In this document: piece by piece, positions 24,296 through 38,400 of the stretch
How positions within the stretch are numbered: the first letter of the stretch is position 1
Layout of the letters: each line of letters begins with the position of its first letter
DNA from: Trebouxia sp. TZW2008
Lineage: Eukaryota; Chlorophyta; Trebouxiophyceae; Trebouxiales; Trebouxiaceae
Length of the DNA stretch: 64,000 bases
NCBI GenBank assembly: GCA_002118135.1
Contig: BDIU01000113.1
Coordinates: 50,389-114,388 of the forward strand
Direction: 5' to 3'
Made by a program: the position numbers and the translations under genes
Notes under the pieces: generated by a model
The model's database searches: none
What the model was told of the DNA's origin: nothing
What the model saw: the letters and a program-made list of their open reading frames with translations, nothing else

Positions 24296-24816
24296 CAGGC
24301 ATGTTCTGCATTGACCTCTGCATAGGACCTGTTCCCAATCAGACTCTAGCTCCGCTGCGCAACTCAGGTTCTGCTTGTAATGACTCAACAGCCAACTATA
24401 CAATGTGTGCCCATCCTTGAAATGCCAGCATAAGCCTGATAGCGGTACTCGGTTGCTGCAATCCCTGCTTATTTTACTAGTCAGCTGCTGGCGCACCAAC
24501 AGAATGTTCTTGACATACAGCAGCTGCCTTTTGGCAAGAAGCTGTGCATGCCAAGACCAAACAATCTCCTGTTGCTGAGAGGCAAGCTTAAGCAGGGACC
24601 AACTGGCTTTGGGGCCCATGAAGTAGCATGAAGCTGACGCACTGGCGGCAGGGCAGAACTATCAACAGAACATGTTGCCACAGCAATTGAATTGCAGGCG
24701 ACCACAGAGTTACAATGAGTTAGGGATTTGATGATGGTGAGCTTACGATCTGTAGACAAATGCCTGTGTGGGACAGCATATTCATCTGCTGCTATTGAGA
24801 GGACAAAAGATGTTGG
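24296..24816. other. Convergent intergenic region, SPP / unidentified gene
   Basis: Presumed 3' UTRs of two converging genes; TGTAA at about 24374 could serve SPP. A minus-strand open frame with a plausible coiled-coil segment (24500-24619) might be a further terminal exon of the unidentified gene, but no junction could be fixed. Confidence 0.4.
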
Positions 24817-26118
24817 TCACTGTCCTTTGTAATTGGAAGGAATGGCAACTTCAGATACATGTGAGATTTGGGCTATCACACCCAAGGTGGTCATGTGAGG
24901 CAAAGCCCAGGTGCCATTTTCATGCCTGTACCCTCTGCCATGACACCTGACTTGAATCAGCATTCTAGGCGCTCTCAAGAGCTGGCTGTCCTGAGGGAAT
25001 TGTGCTGAGGCAGCCTGCAATATCACACCACAGATCTATGACATACATGCCATTGTGCATGTCGCAGAAGCATGCGCAACAAATCTTGGAGATCTGGACC
25101 CTGGTGCGGTAGAAGTCGATCAGCTCACGGCCTTCAGCAGGTTGAGAAGCAGATGGTTGTTGGGGTGTGCGCATTTTGGTATCTGGCACAATCAATCAAA
25201 TGGTGCAAGTAGTTGCTCATGAAGTTCAATCCTTACTCCGTTTGTTCTGAGGCTGATGCAGCACAACACTTGTGCAACGATGAATTTCAAGACATGGCAG
25301 GATGTTCTCTGAAAGTTGCCACATTGCTGTGGCTACCTGGTGCATGCTTGGAAAAGCAAAGTAGCAAGCGTCAAGTGGAGGCCAAGAAGCCCCTCCCCGC
25401 TTTGCATGCAGCGTCTGACCTAGCTTGTACTCTGAAACACCATCATACACGCTCACAAGCTTGCCTTGTACAGCTGCCACAACCTGCAACAGCAGCAGGA
25501 ATGTTATGGGGTTTGAGAGTACAGGCCAGCAGCATCAGCCACACCACTTGCCTTGTATAAGAATTGTGGAGCTTGCACAGCTGCTGTAGTCCAACCAACT
25601 GGCACCAGCAAGTCTGGGATAAACAGCAACTCCCTGGAAACGCCAAGATTCAAAAGGGCCAGTTGAGTCTGCAGACATCTACTGCTTGCTGAAGGCGATG
25701 TTGCAGACAGGAACGCTGCTTGAGGTTTCTCGACTGACCTTGCACTTCTGTTTCTTGATGGATCTCCTAATCTGCAAATGAAACATCGTTGCGCGGGCGA
25801 TGTTGTTTTGAAACACGGCAACCTGCAAATCCATACCTTCGATTCAGACGTGCTCGCGGTGCAAAGCTCGCGGCATTCCAGCATCTGGTTTTTGAAGTGT
25901 GCTGCTCGATCAGATGGCTCTAGAAGGACATAGCGGCGAGGAGCGCCTGTGCGACCACGATCAAGCGCTTCAGCCTCTGTAAGGGTCTTTGCAGACAGCT
26001 ATTGCTGCTCGTGTGACTGATGTTAGCACTTCTGAACATCTCTGATCTACCTGGTAAATCATGCTTAAATGGCACCGCATGCACACTTGCCCTGATGCGC
26101 TCACGGTGCTTCGGGGCC
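24817..26118 (-). CDS. Unidentified protein gene, five exons recovered, start not found
   Basis: I do not recognise this protein. Five minus-strand exons join in phase: 26051-26118 (5' part missing), 25739-25976, 25552-25633, 25337-25483 and 24817-25014, with a TAG-type end at 24817. The exon at 25552 appears to use a GC donor. The best conserved-looking stretch spans exons 4 and 5: VSVYDGVSEYKLGQTLHA, GGASWPPLDACYFAF, then APRMLIQVRCHGRGY and GTWALPHMTTLGVI, which looks like one compact domain. The N-terminal part is basic (HRERIRASVHAVPF, RTGAPRRYVLLEP). The first exon must lie between 26119 and the eIF4G stop at 26460. An open stretch near 25100-25195 could be a cassette exon. Read-through of exon 2 is assumed because splicing the inner AAG|GTATGG breaks the phase. 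Confidence 0.45.
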
Positions 26119-26459
26119 CTGACTGTCCATGCTGAGCCTCAGCTTGAAACTTCGTAGAAGCTCAAAGCAGAGAAAATGATGCATCTGACATTGGAAGCGC
26201 TGCTCAGCCACATTTTGGGAGTTGCTGTACACATCATCATATGCACAAAGCGGTTTGGCGAGAAAGACAACGCAACGTGAGCTCTTTTGTAACACTGCAC
26301 ACATGATAAGCAAAGCAAGCTGCATAACATCAAATACCTATGGACATAGGGCTGGGGATTCAAGGCAAGGCTGACAGAACTAATACAGGCAGCAGAGGGC
26401 AGAAGCAAAAACATGAATATCTACTGAATGGACTCTCGAAGACTATGCTGAAACAGACT
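26119..26459. other. Short region between eIF4G and the unidentified gene
   Basis: 341 bp that must contain the eIF4G 3' UTR, and the promoter and first exon of the unidentified gene. No convincing start exon could be picked. Confidence 0.35.
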
Positions 26460-29400
26460 TCAATTGTTGATGTCAGTATTTTCAGCATCCTTAGCAGCAA
26501 GGCTTGCAACCAACTTGGCAGAGTCCTTGATGGCTGCCTCTTTGCCAGGAGTCTGGTCTTTGTTGTCATGCTGCCAATCCTGAACTGCATCATAGGTGAC
26601 TGATCCACAAACCACCAAATCTTCTAGTAATCTCTGCATGAGCCTGCGCAGCAGAGACAGCCTTTTCCATGCCTGCAGCTTCTGTAGCAGTACCCAAGTG
26701 ACGAAGCACAAGAAGATGGACTTACGCCTCCAAAAAGAAGGCAAGTGATGTCTGAGATGTATGTAATCCCTAGCAAGCGAGCAAATTTATGACAAAAGGG
26801 CATAGCCCATATGAGCAAGCCCATGCATCACATGACCAATGCAATGGTTGCACAAGAAGAGCAAAAGGACAAAACCTTTTGGGTGCTCCAGCTTCATAGA
26901 AGAACTGTTGGGCTCCCAGGATGGCGCCCACCTCCGCCTTCAGGCCCCCCTTGCTGCTGGTGATAATCAATAGATCTCCAGACTTCTCTCTTGGGCTCAA
27001 GGGTGCCAGCTTCTCATCAAGATTCAACTCCTGAAGTACAGTACTTTATGTATGAGTACTGCAGCGGTCTGAAAAATTGAAAAACCAATATCCTCGCAAA
27101 GACTTGTCTGTCCTCAGAAGAAGTTTCACAGAGGTCAGAATGTAGTGATCTTTCCCAACTGCATTGTCCCCACACCAAGGCAGTCCTTGTGTCAGATCGC
27201 CTTGTAGGAAACATTAGTCCAGCAGCAAGGCGCCGCTGCATGGCAGCTTAGCACTTGTGCAACCTCAAGAGATCAAAGTACACTGCAGCAAACTGTAGAT
27301 GTAGTGCTCTAAGAATGCTTGCTTTTGACTGTCCAATGGGTGCTTGCTGTACACATGCTTGCTGAACACAAATTCTAGCTTTGGGCCCATCACCAAAGCC
27401 ATTATCATCTGCCATGCAACAAATGTTGATGAGCATTTCTGCCAGCAGCAAAGTGAAGCGATAAAAACTCAAATTGATCATCTGAAGCATTCTGAGCTGC
27501 ATGGCAGGCATACAGCATGCCTTGAGATTGGACTCAAAGGTGCCCTGGAGTGACAATACTGGCAGCGAGGCGCCAATGCCAGGACAATGCAAATGTCACC
27601 ATGCTGTACAAGATAGAATAAGGAGTGGTGTACCTTGGGATTGGGGATGGCGTGGCGTAGCACCGCCAGGGTGAGTTGCTTAGCAGTGTCAGGGTCTTTG
27701 AGGGCGTCTTGCCCTACCTCCTGCTTCACCCAATCCACAATAGCATCCGAGCTAGTGCCCTGCGACACAACAGCAATCTCAGCTGCAGATATGCTATGCT
27801 TGTTGTTCTTGATGTACATCTGCGCCTGTGCAAGGGGAGGCAACACTATGCATTGATTTGTACGTCAAGGTGTCAGGGTCCTTGAGCGCATCCAGCCCCA
27901 CCTCCTGCTTCACCCAATGCCCAATAGCATCTGAGCTGCTTCTCTGCAACACCAAAACCAATCCAACAGAATGGGATGCTAACAAAAATTGAAGTGTCCT
28001 TCTGTGTGATGAGAAGCAGTGAAAGGAGTTTGGGGAGTGTTTGGCCCCAGCTCCTGCCTCACCCATTCCACCATATCATTCGAGCTGCTCACCTGCAGCA
28101 CAACAGCCAGTTCAACTGCATGCTACTAGTGCATTGACTGAAGTGCCATGGTTTCAGAATTGCTATGTTTGGCAATGTCAGGGTCCTTGAGAGTATAAAG
28201 GCCCACCACCTGCTTCACGTAATGCGACAATAGCATCTGAGCTGCTCTCCCACAGCACAACAGCCGGTGTGGCTCCACATACGCAGTGCTTGATGCACAT
28301 GCATACCTATGCAAGGAGAAGCGCACAGTGCACTGGGATGCAGATCTTGGTGCCAGGAATGCTGTGATGCCGCCCTGACTGACATTGTGACCAACAGCAA
28401 CACCACACATTAGCTTGCAAAGTAAATCCTGTCCACCTTCTGCTGCTGTCACTTTTTGCCTGAGCATTTCTGCATGGCTTGATGCTCGAAAGACAGTCCA
28501 GCCAACTCAATCAAACACTTGCACAGCCAATGTGCAGTGCCATGCCCACTGACATGATATCCACAAGCTCTTGTTGCATAAATATCAGCTGTGCAGAATG
28601 ATGATGTGAGCAACTGAAGTTTTGGCCTAAGAAGCTAATCCAGAAGCCTCCACACAGCAGCACTGCTGGCAAACAGACGCTTTAGCATCTTGCACAGGAA
28701 TTGCAGTGTGCTCAAGCATTGACTTGCTGCGGCAGCTTGACTCATGTCTTTGCTGGCACTGAAACCCACAAGGCAGCAACTGCACGAGCAGCAACCGGCA
28801 TTGATGAAAATGCTTACCTTGCCAATAGCCTCTTGTATGTGAGGCTTGATGTCTGGCTTCGGAGTCAGGCCATTCAGATCATAGGCCTTTGCCACCCGCT
28901 TGTCAAGGCCCTCGTCGTCCCTCTCAAACTGCAGCCACAGGCAGCACATCAAAACCAAGCATCGCACTACACATAGCACAATACACTCTAACCCAGTAGT
29001 GCTTACATGTGCACTTTCAAACTATTTGACCATGGCATTTCAACTGTATGCGCAACCCACCAGCTGCCTTTCTGAATAATCTGGATAAGTATAATAGTGC
29101 ATTGCCTCTCTAGAACATGTGTCTACCAACGCCCGAGCTAGGGGCTGAGCTCAAGCTATCTACAGCCAGTAGACAGCATTTGAATCTTGTAATGGCTAAA
29201 AGCTGCGCTGGCTATCATAAAGTGAAAGAATTTTGCAGAACTACAAGGTTTCATGTATATCAAAAAGGTCTGCACATGGTCAAAAATTTTCCAGTGACCA
29301 ACCTCAGGGACAAGCCCTTGAAGTCTACGCCAGTGTTCTTCCGTTGGCTGAGGACATTTAATCAGTCCTCAGAACTGCTCTGGCTATGCTTGAAAAGGTT

Positions 29401-32400
29401 TTGCAAGACTACTCAACCAACCTGAGGGAAGAAGTCCTTGAAGTCTAAGCCGGTTTCCTTCCACAATCGTGCCATTTGTGCTTGGCTAGTGCCCTTGGCA
29501 ACAGCCTTCAGCACAGCTCCTATGAGCTTCCAAGCAGAGCCCCCATCTACCAGTTGCCCATCCTCTCCTTCTTCCTCAACTGCTGCCTTGAGAGTGGCAG
29601 TGCCTACGTCCTGCAATGGCAGAACTCCTTCCGCCACCAAGGCACCCAGTACACCACCCACCTGCACCAAATCAACAAATGGAGTCACGTTGTCTGCATA
29701 GCTTGGCTGCAGACCCATCAGAGGAACACCAAGGGAACCCTTTGAATCCGAACAGCAACTGCAATCCTGACTGTTGTACCTACGAGCTATCAACTCGAGT
29801 GCATTTCCAGCACAGCTTTGTGGGTCTGGCTGATCTCCATGTGCATGTTTGGCAGGATTGCAGCTTGATGGAGCATATCAGGCTTGCTGTGTTAGCTGCA
29901 GCAGCTGTATACAGATATTGCAGCAAAATGCACCGCTCGCAATCTGCAAGCCATGTATTCTTTGCAGCAACCTTGTACAGCGGACTGCAGCTTGCACGCC
30001 AGATCTAGCAGCCACCAAGCAGCTCACTGCAGGGCAAGCACATTGGCAAGCAGTATAGATGCCTGAGTATGCAAATGGTTCAATCACTCCACACACTGGA
30101 GGCCAATCCTCAACAACATCTCCCTGATCCCAAGAGAAATGCCACCACAGCAATGAAATTGACATTGTTGATTTGTTGAGACAAGATGATATTCCCTGGC
30201 ATTCACTGTCAAACCTGTGCCTTTATGATCTATTCCTGCAGATCAAGTAGGCAATTGACCACTGCGGGCAGTGGCGAATGTGACACTGGCAGTGCCACTT
30301 TGTGCCAGGATGTCAGCAAGCACTGCAGCATGCACTCACCTAGTCAGCAGCTTCGGGAGCATCACCCAGCACATCTTCTGTACCCATGGTGTTCAACAAG
30401 GAGCGGCAACCTGCCTGCACGCCCTACTTGGAGATGACCAGCCAACACAGGAAAAGCAAAGCCTGACGCTTGTAGTGCCAAATTTGGCCAGGTTGCGAGC
30501 ATGCACTTTTGAGCGTGCACTGGAGGTAGCAGCCTATGGAAGACAAAGGTTGTTGCTGCTTACCCAGTCAGCAGCTTTGGGAGCATCACCAAGCACATCT
30601 TCTGTGCAAACGGTGTTCATCTGCTTTGTGATAACTGCTTGTTCCCCAATACACACATGCACTGAAGGTGATGGTCCATACATAAGAGAAGTCACGGCTA
30701 CTTACCCAGTCAGCAGCCTTGGGAGCATCACCAAGCACATCTTCTGTACCCATGGTGTTCAACAAGGAGCGGCAGCCTGCGTGCACGCGCTTCTGAGGAA
30801 TGACTGCCTGATCACCGCTACAAAGGTGCACCATCAGCTCCTGCATCAACGTGATGTCAGTGGAACATGTAAATTAGCACGGCAATGTGTGCAGCTCAGC
30901 ATGGGCAGCTTGTTTGAAAAGAACAAGTCATGTAACTGTCCTTGATGCCTGATTGATACAGCTCAGCTTTGCTGTTATTGCAGTTGTATGTTTCCAGTAT
31001 GCACTGTAATCATAAGTCAGCCCAAGTCTGCAACAAGCATGAGCAGATATGTCCCTTCATCATCTCTGCAACAAGCATGAGCAGATATGTCCCTTCATCA
31101 TCTTATGCAGCATGCTGGACTCTTAGACATCAGTCCAGCAAAACCTGATCTCCATTAGGCAAGCTGGCATCGGACATGTGCAGTCAGGCTTGGTAGGGAT
31201 ATAAAGCAGGCAAGCTTACAGTGATGGAGTCCCAGTTGACACCGCGCATCTTGCCAATAGCAACCAGAGGAATCTGTGCAAACACCTGCGCTGCTTCTGC
31301 AGCTGCTTGATCCAACAGCTCCTGCAGTATAAAGAGATCGCTTGAACGAAGGGTGAGCGAGTGAGCGAGTGGATAGGTGAGTGCATAGCGAGCGGGGGAT
31401 GGAGCAAAACATGCTTTCTCACTGAAGACCGTGCTTACAGCTCCTTGAATTGTAGCAACATGCATTCCCCCAGATAGCCTTGTTTGCAGCCCTCACACAT
31501 CTTGCTGATTTAGATTTCTATGTTGGGTATCAGCAATGCCAGAGGCTGGATGAACATGCGCCTGATAGCCAGAGCAAAGCACCAAGTGCCGCAACTGTAA
31601 TGAATGCCTCAGCAACCCTCATGTACTATCTGCTTGGGCATACTTGCAGCAAGGTGTCAAGGCTATGCAGAGTGACCTGCGCATCATTTAGGACTTCTCT
31701 GTTATCAAAATGTGATGCAAGTATGCACATGCTGCTTGTACCTGTGAACAGCAGAAAGGTGTCAGTCATGCTGCAATGCTCAAGGCAGGACACTGCAACT
31801 AAAGTGCAGCCCATTTGGAGAATATCTAGCAATGAAGTGCAGGCCATGCTGCAATGCTCAAGGCAGGACACTGCAACTGCAACGCAGGCCTAGCTACGAT
31901 GCTCCAGACAGCACATAGCAACTAAAGCGCGCCAATGTAGTGCTCCAGACAACGTATAGCAACCAAAAGCAGGCATGCCGCAATGCTGCAGGCAGAAGTT
32001 GTTAAGCACCTTGACAGTCTGGGTGACTTCAGCCTTGTCATTGACACTCATATACTCCTCCAGAGTGCCACGCACTTTGTTCTCCAGATCATCCCTAGAC
32101 AGGGCTTTGGCTTGGGGGGCTGGGGCCTGGCTGGGGGCGGCTGCAGGCTCTGCTTGCGCCTCTCTCCTGCCGCCTGCACCTCTGCTGTCACTGCACCAAA
32201 CAAAATCCTTCAGACAACAAGGCTAGGCCTTTTCTGAAGTTCATGCAGGCAAGATGCATCAGACTTGATCCTTGGTGAGGTCACAGAGCCATACCTCTGC
32301 TGGGTCTTGCTTTCTGGACCCATCACTTCTACCGTCACTGCACCGCAACAACTTCACTGGACAGGACTGAAGCTGTAGTCAATTTAATGCATTTGTGAGA

Positions 32401-35400
32401 CACAAGTACTTGAAGCCTGGGTGGGTGGAGCCTAGCTGGGGGTAGCTACAGGCTCTGCTTGCGCCTCTCTCCTGTCCCCCTGCACCCCTGCTGTTACTGC
32501 AACCACACAGCTCTATCAAAACGGTGTCAGGCTGCCCTCAATGAGATGTGGTAGCAGATATAAAGGTGCCATCTACTTCACCTGATAAAGTTTTGTGGGT
32601 CTCTTGTAAAGTGATACAGTGACAATACGGGTTTGACACTAGCTTGAAGATCAGCCGCTCCTGAGCTGCAAGTCTACCAACACAACACTATAAGACAGAT
32701 GCCAGACACTATGCAAGCAGGTTGAGGGTTCAAGGAAGGGAGGGACTGACATGGGTGCTGGCTGGCAAGGGAACACAAGGGAGCAGAAACGCCTAAGCTT
32801 GTGTACAAGGGCAGCTACTCAACAAAATTACACGGTGAAACCAATTCGACAGACCATGCAGGGAGAGGTGAGGAAAAGCGGGAGAAAGACTGACATGGGT
32901 GCTGGCTGGCCAGGAGGTGCAATGCAGGTGAACACAAGACACCACAAGGGCGCACAGGCTTAGGCCCGACAGCAGCTGTTCATGTAACTTGGAGCGTAAT
33001 TTTGCAGACTATGCAGGGAGAGACGAATGGTAGAGACTGACGTGGGTGCTGGCTGGCCTGGCGGTGCAAGAGAGCTTCTTGAGACACTGTGAATCTAGTT
33101 TCAGGGGCTATGCAGGAAGAAGGCAGGGTGGGGAAAAGGCGAAGAGAGGCTGATGTGGGTGCTGGCTGGCCAGGTGGTGCAATGCAGGTGAACACAAGAC
33201 AACACAAGGGCGCACAGGCTTGGGCCCAACAGCAGCTATTCAGAGAATTTGGACTGTCACTCCACAGACGATGCAGGAAGAGTCAAAGGGCAGAGACTAA
33301 CGTGGGTGCTGACTGGCCAGGCGGTGCAAGAGAGCTGGATCGGGGCAGCATAGCCCCAGAAGAAGCACCCCCAGGCCTGAGGCTTCCGGGTCCTGGGCCC
33401 CCTCCAGGCCGGAAGGAGGTGAACTCCTGGCTGCTGTTTCGCTGCATGGGCCGCACCGGGCTGTCTATCATGCTGTCATGCCTTGATGGCATCCGCCTAC
33501 AGCAGCAAAATAATCTTGCGTCACCCAATAAAATTGTACAAAGATTCTATTGCTTACCATGAAGGCATACGCAGTGTAGGATATCAGAGTTCCGGTTTCT
33601 TTGCCTTTTTTGTAAATGGCATCTTGGCTTTACAGACAAGCAAGCGTTTGGGCTAGAGGAATTGCAGGGTGTGTAACAAAATCAGCGACGCAACACACGT
33701 ATGACTGTGCCCTGGCAACATAACACATATGGCTTAATGGCAATGTATACTCTAGCAACAGCAGGTACATATTCACTGTTGTGAATAACATCTGCAACAA
33801 TGTACCTTTGTGGAGGACCGCCGTAAGCATCCAGGCCACTGGACCTGCCGTAGTCACCGCCCCTGCTGCCCCTGTTGGGGCCTCCTCCAGCAGCAGCTCT
33901 AGCTCTGTTGGACTCTTCCCTCCTGGCATCTGCATGAACCTGGTCAATCTTCTTGGGACCTTCCACCTCGCGACGAGCCACCCAAGCATTATGCCGCAAG
34001 TCCAACAGGTCCTGCATTGCACCAGACGCCTCAGTTAGGGTCAAACCAGCTTGCAAATGGCCTCACAGGAGCACAGTCCTGAGAAGAACAGAGTTTACAC
34101 AACTTGATTATTGGCTTTGAACCAGAAGGCCTTTGTATTGTCACACCTGTCTGCAAAGGCATGGGCTGATTTGGAAAACAGTGTGAAGCAAGCCTGATGT
34201 TATTGTCGGAGTCGCTGTACACAAACTGAACAAGCTGAACACAGATTTTCAACCCTGAATAGCAAGGGATACACACCCTTTTTCAGAGGCTCACAACTAA
34301 ATCTTTATATGGACAACAAGCTGCATACCTGCAAGTCAGGTGAGGCAATTGGTCAAGAGTAATTCCTGGCTTCACAATGTAATATCATCATCAATTCCTG
34401 TTGTGAATTATAAGTTTTATTATGAATTAAAGAAAGCATCAGGTAGCAACTCACCTATCCCAATATGACACTGTACAGAACTGAGCAACCTTGATTTGGA
34501 TAGTCTCATTTGACACATGATTGTTTGCCACATGCATTGTGATTCAGTATGATATTTGGTCAGTATAATGCAATTTTACATTTTCACATGCAACAGCATC
34601 TGCTAGGTCAGGTTGGTCATAAAGAGTTATATGTATATGAGATCAACGACAACAAATAAGGAACGTTTGCTGTCAAGCTGTGGGTGGTCACAGGAAGTGC
34701 AATGAGCCTATCAGGAGTCAGGTCTTGGACTTGGACTATAAATGTAATCGATTGATTGATTGACAACCCTGACTAGTCTCAATGACAAGCAACAGAGGCG
34801 ATGACTATGCTGATAAGTCTTGGCAGTTGCTCTGCAAATAATGTTGACACCAACCTTTTTGCAATTGGGTGATGCACATGTATGACAACAACTTCAGGCT
34901 GATGGGGAGAAATGAGGGCAGGCCGTCCATTATGTGAGGCAGGGCAGCACAAAGACTTACCTGCAGCGTGTTGCGGCAAGAAGTTCAGCCCACACATGCG
35001 ACTACTTTGTATGCAATGCAAGTGCTGTACAAGATGAAGTCAGTGCAAAGGCTTGCCTGCAGCATGAAGCGGATGCGACTATCCAAGCTCTGGTTCTTGC
35101 TCAGCATGAACACGCGCTCAAAGTAGGCGTCCATGTACATCTTGGCATTCAGATTGGAGTCCAGCTGTCGGCCCACAGTGCTCATCAGCTTGGATAGGCA
35201 CTCCAGATCCTCCTGCTTGGGCTGCTCCACATCTGCTAGCAGTTTCTTGATGCACTCGTGCATGATCTTCTCTGTCAGCATCTTCTTGCGGTACAGGTGG
35301 CCAATAAACTGGATGTTGCCCAAGGCCCGCTGTCGTGCCTGCATGCCACCAAGCTTCAGTGCATGCTGCCGACATGTTGTAACGCTCGTATACTGCAGCA

Positions 35401-38400
35401 CTGTGTGCAGTGTCCTCCTGCTTGGGCTGCTCCACATCTGCCAGGAATTTCTCGATGCACTCGTGCATGATCTTCTCTGTCAGCATCTTCTTGCACTACA
35501 GGTGGCCAATGAATTGGATGTTGCCCAGGGCTTGCTGACGGGCCTACGTTCCACAACAAGTTGCAATGCAGGTTCTTTGTGTGCCAACAATTCTTGCTGG
35601 ACTCATGCAAGATCTTCTTGCAGTATAGGTGGCCAATGGACTCGATGTTGCCCAGAGCCCGCTGCCGTGCTTGCATGCCATCAAGCCAAACTGCAGTGCA
35701 TGTTACAGACACGTCGTAACACTGAAGCAACCGGTGAAAGATGGATGTTCTTGATCAGCATCTTCTTATTGTACAGGTGATCAATCAACTGGATGTTGCA
35801 GACAGCTTGCTAACATGCCTGCATGCCACAAGTTGCAATGCAGGTTCCACACAGTTTCTTGATGCACTCACGCATGATCCCCTTTGTCGGTATCTTCTGC
35901 TGTACAGGTGGCGCATGAAATGGATGTTGCCCAGCACTCACTGCCAAGTTTGCAAGTCAATTGAACAAGGTGCAATGCAAGCTGCATGCTTGATCATACA
36001 GTAAACTCTCTTTGTAACGACTGCTTTGATTACCAATGAATTTGTCCTTACATCAAATTGTCCTTACTCAGAGGGGCGACTGCAGTCAGAATGCAGTGAC
36101 TGGGTACCAACGGCGCTGTCCTTACATCGAGATTGTCCTTACATCGAGTGTCCTTACAACGAGAGTTTACTGTAGTAGTAGGAACTCATGCATGTGCCAG
36201 CAGAAGTGCTGCATGAGTGTGACCAAACTTCTGATGAAATGTATATATGGCTTAATGATGCATAAGGTGTAACAGCTTGTGCAGTTTGGCAAGTTTGAAG
36301 CAGGTCATGTGTGCCTCACAAGGGAACTCAACATCAAGACTCAGAAAACGACGGCTTCTATCAATTCGATGGCTATGGTGGTGGTACCTTGAGCTCATCT
36401 GCAGCTGCCTGTGCTGCTGCTCGCCTGGCTTGAAGGCGCTGAGCCTTCTTGTCTGCTGGGGTGGCAGGGGCGGCAATCTCGCCCTCCTCCTGTGCCTCAC
36501 CGCCATCATTGGCGTCAGCTGTGCTAGCCTCTTCTTCACTGCCTGACGCCTCAGCAGCCTGAGCACCAGCAGACACTTAAGTCAATAATACACAGTATGT
36601 AGCATGTGCTTTGCAGCAGGGGTGGCAGGGGTGGCAATCTTGCCCTCCTCTTGATCCTCATTGTTCTCACTGGGTTCAACTGTGCTAGCCTTTTATTGCT
36701 TGACGCCTCAGCAGCCTGAGCAGATCCAGCAAAACCCTCAAGAAAAATTGATTCATGCAGCATCTGCAATGCAGCAAATTTGAATTGCAGCACAGCTATC
36801 TTCAGCATGACCTGAGCGTACTGACAGAGTGACAGAGCACAGCGTTGTTGGCAGCGTATGACGACATCATAAAGCAGGCATGTTGCATTGCTTGTTTACA
36901 TCCATGAGATGCTGCATGTGTTTCTGACCCTGGCAGCATACACATAAGATGCAGTGTGTGAATTGGACAGTCTGAAGTGAAAAACACATGTAAACATTGT
37001 TACTATAGACTAGTCAGGCCTCTGGTTTGAATTGGTCAAGGAAGGAGTTGGGGTCCAGGGGAAAGGAGTTTAGGCGGGGAGGGTAGAGGCAGGACAGGCA
37101 GGGTATAAACGACAGGGCAGGGCAGAGCAGGGCAGGGCAAGGCAGGAGGCGGTAGGAGAAGGGCAAGGCAGGACAAGCAGGGCAGGGCACCTCAGCTTGG
37201 TCCTGCTCCTTCTGCTCCTTGGTCTTGCTGGACTCAGCCTTCTCACGCGCCTCAACAGCCTCCATGGCAGCTGCTCCCTTCTCAAACTCCTCCTGACACT
37301 TGTTCAGCAGCTGCTTCCTGAATCACAGCAAGCAACACAGTCATGCACTTGCATTGAAAGTTCTACCATTGAGAGTTCCAGCAAACTGAACCATCAAACG
37401 CTCCTTGAGCTGTTGTACATGCAGCAACATAGAAGTTTGCCCTTGACTGAAGGTCGGTGTCAGACCATGCCAGGAGGTTTGGTTCAGAAAGCAGCCTGAG
37501 CATCATTATGATACTTTGGAAACCTTCCAGATTGGCCGCCAGGTTTGTTGTCTGTCAGAATCAACATGCACAGCTGATTCGTTCTTGACAGCCACAACTG
37601 CAGACTGGAACACGCAGTGTCATCACTCATCATATGCATCAAACAACAGGGCTCCTGCGTGCTAGGTGGCAGTGGTTGGCAAGCAGGCAAGAGTACCTGA
37701 AGGTGGAGGTGCGCTTCTTGCCAGCGTGAGCCTCTGGCTCAAAGCTGGGCAGCCTTGAGTTCAGCTGGAAACACAGGTCAGCGTAGATTTCACAGAAGGT
37801 GGTCTCTGTCAAAGCCTTGTCAAAGACCTGCATCGACACGGCAATCTTGACTTGCCTGCCTGACAAATCCATGTTGTGACACAATGACTACAATACATAT
37901 CAAGCCAAGTTCAACAAAATTACTTGAGTGCTCGTCAGTGACATGTGTTCTGTTACACGTGTGCAGTGTATTTGGTATATACAGGATGCAAGCATGTGTG
38001 TATCTGGAAACACAAGTCAGCGTAGATCTCACAGAAAGTGGTCTCTGTCAAAGCTTTGTCAAAGACCTGCATCAACACGGCAATCTTGACTTGCCTGCCT
38101 AACAAGTCCTTGCTGTCACAGTGACTACAGTGCGTCTGGAGCCAACTTTACTGAGTTTGTTATATAGGAGGAAAGCATGTATCAATGTGGAAACACAGGT
38201 CAGCGTAGGAGCAAACTCTGTGAGGGCCTTGCCAGACAGCTGCAGCCATGTGACACACACTGATTTGCCGACATGACAACAGCGTAATGTTGACACAGTG
38301 ACTATGACTCAGATGAAGCAAAGTACAATGATGAGGTCATGCAGCATGCTGGCACGCAAGCAAGGGCGAGATTTGCACATAGAGAGCATGGGTAAAGTCA

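Noticed and set aside
25100..25195. Open stretch with RELIDFYRTR as an exon of the unidentified gene
   Set aside because: No donor and acceptor pair keeps phase with both neighbours; direct splicing 25337 to 25014 is cleaner. Left open as a possible cassette exon.
26700..26760. Possible extra eIF4G exon between exons 26 and 27
   Set aside because: All acceptor and donor choices break the phase; direct splicing 26876 to 26643 keeps frame and domain sequence.
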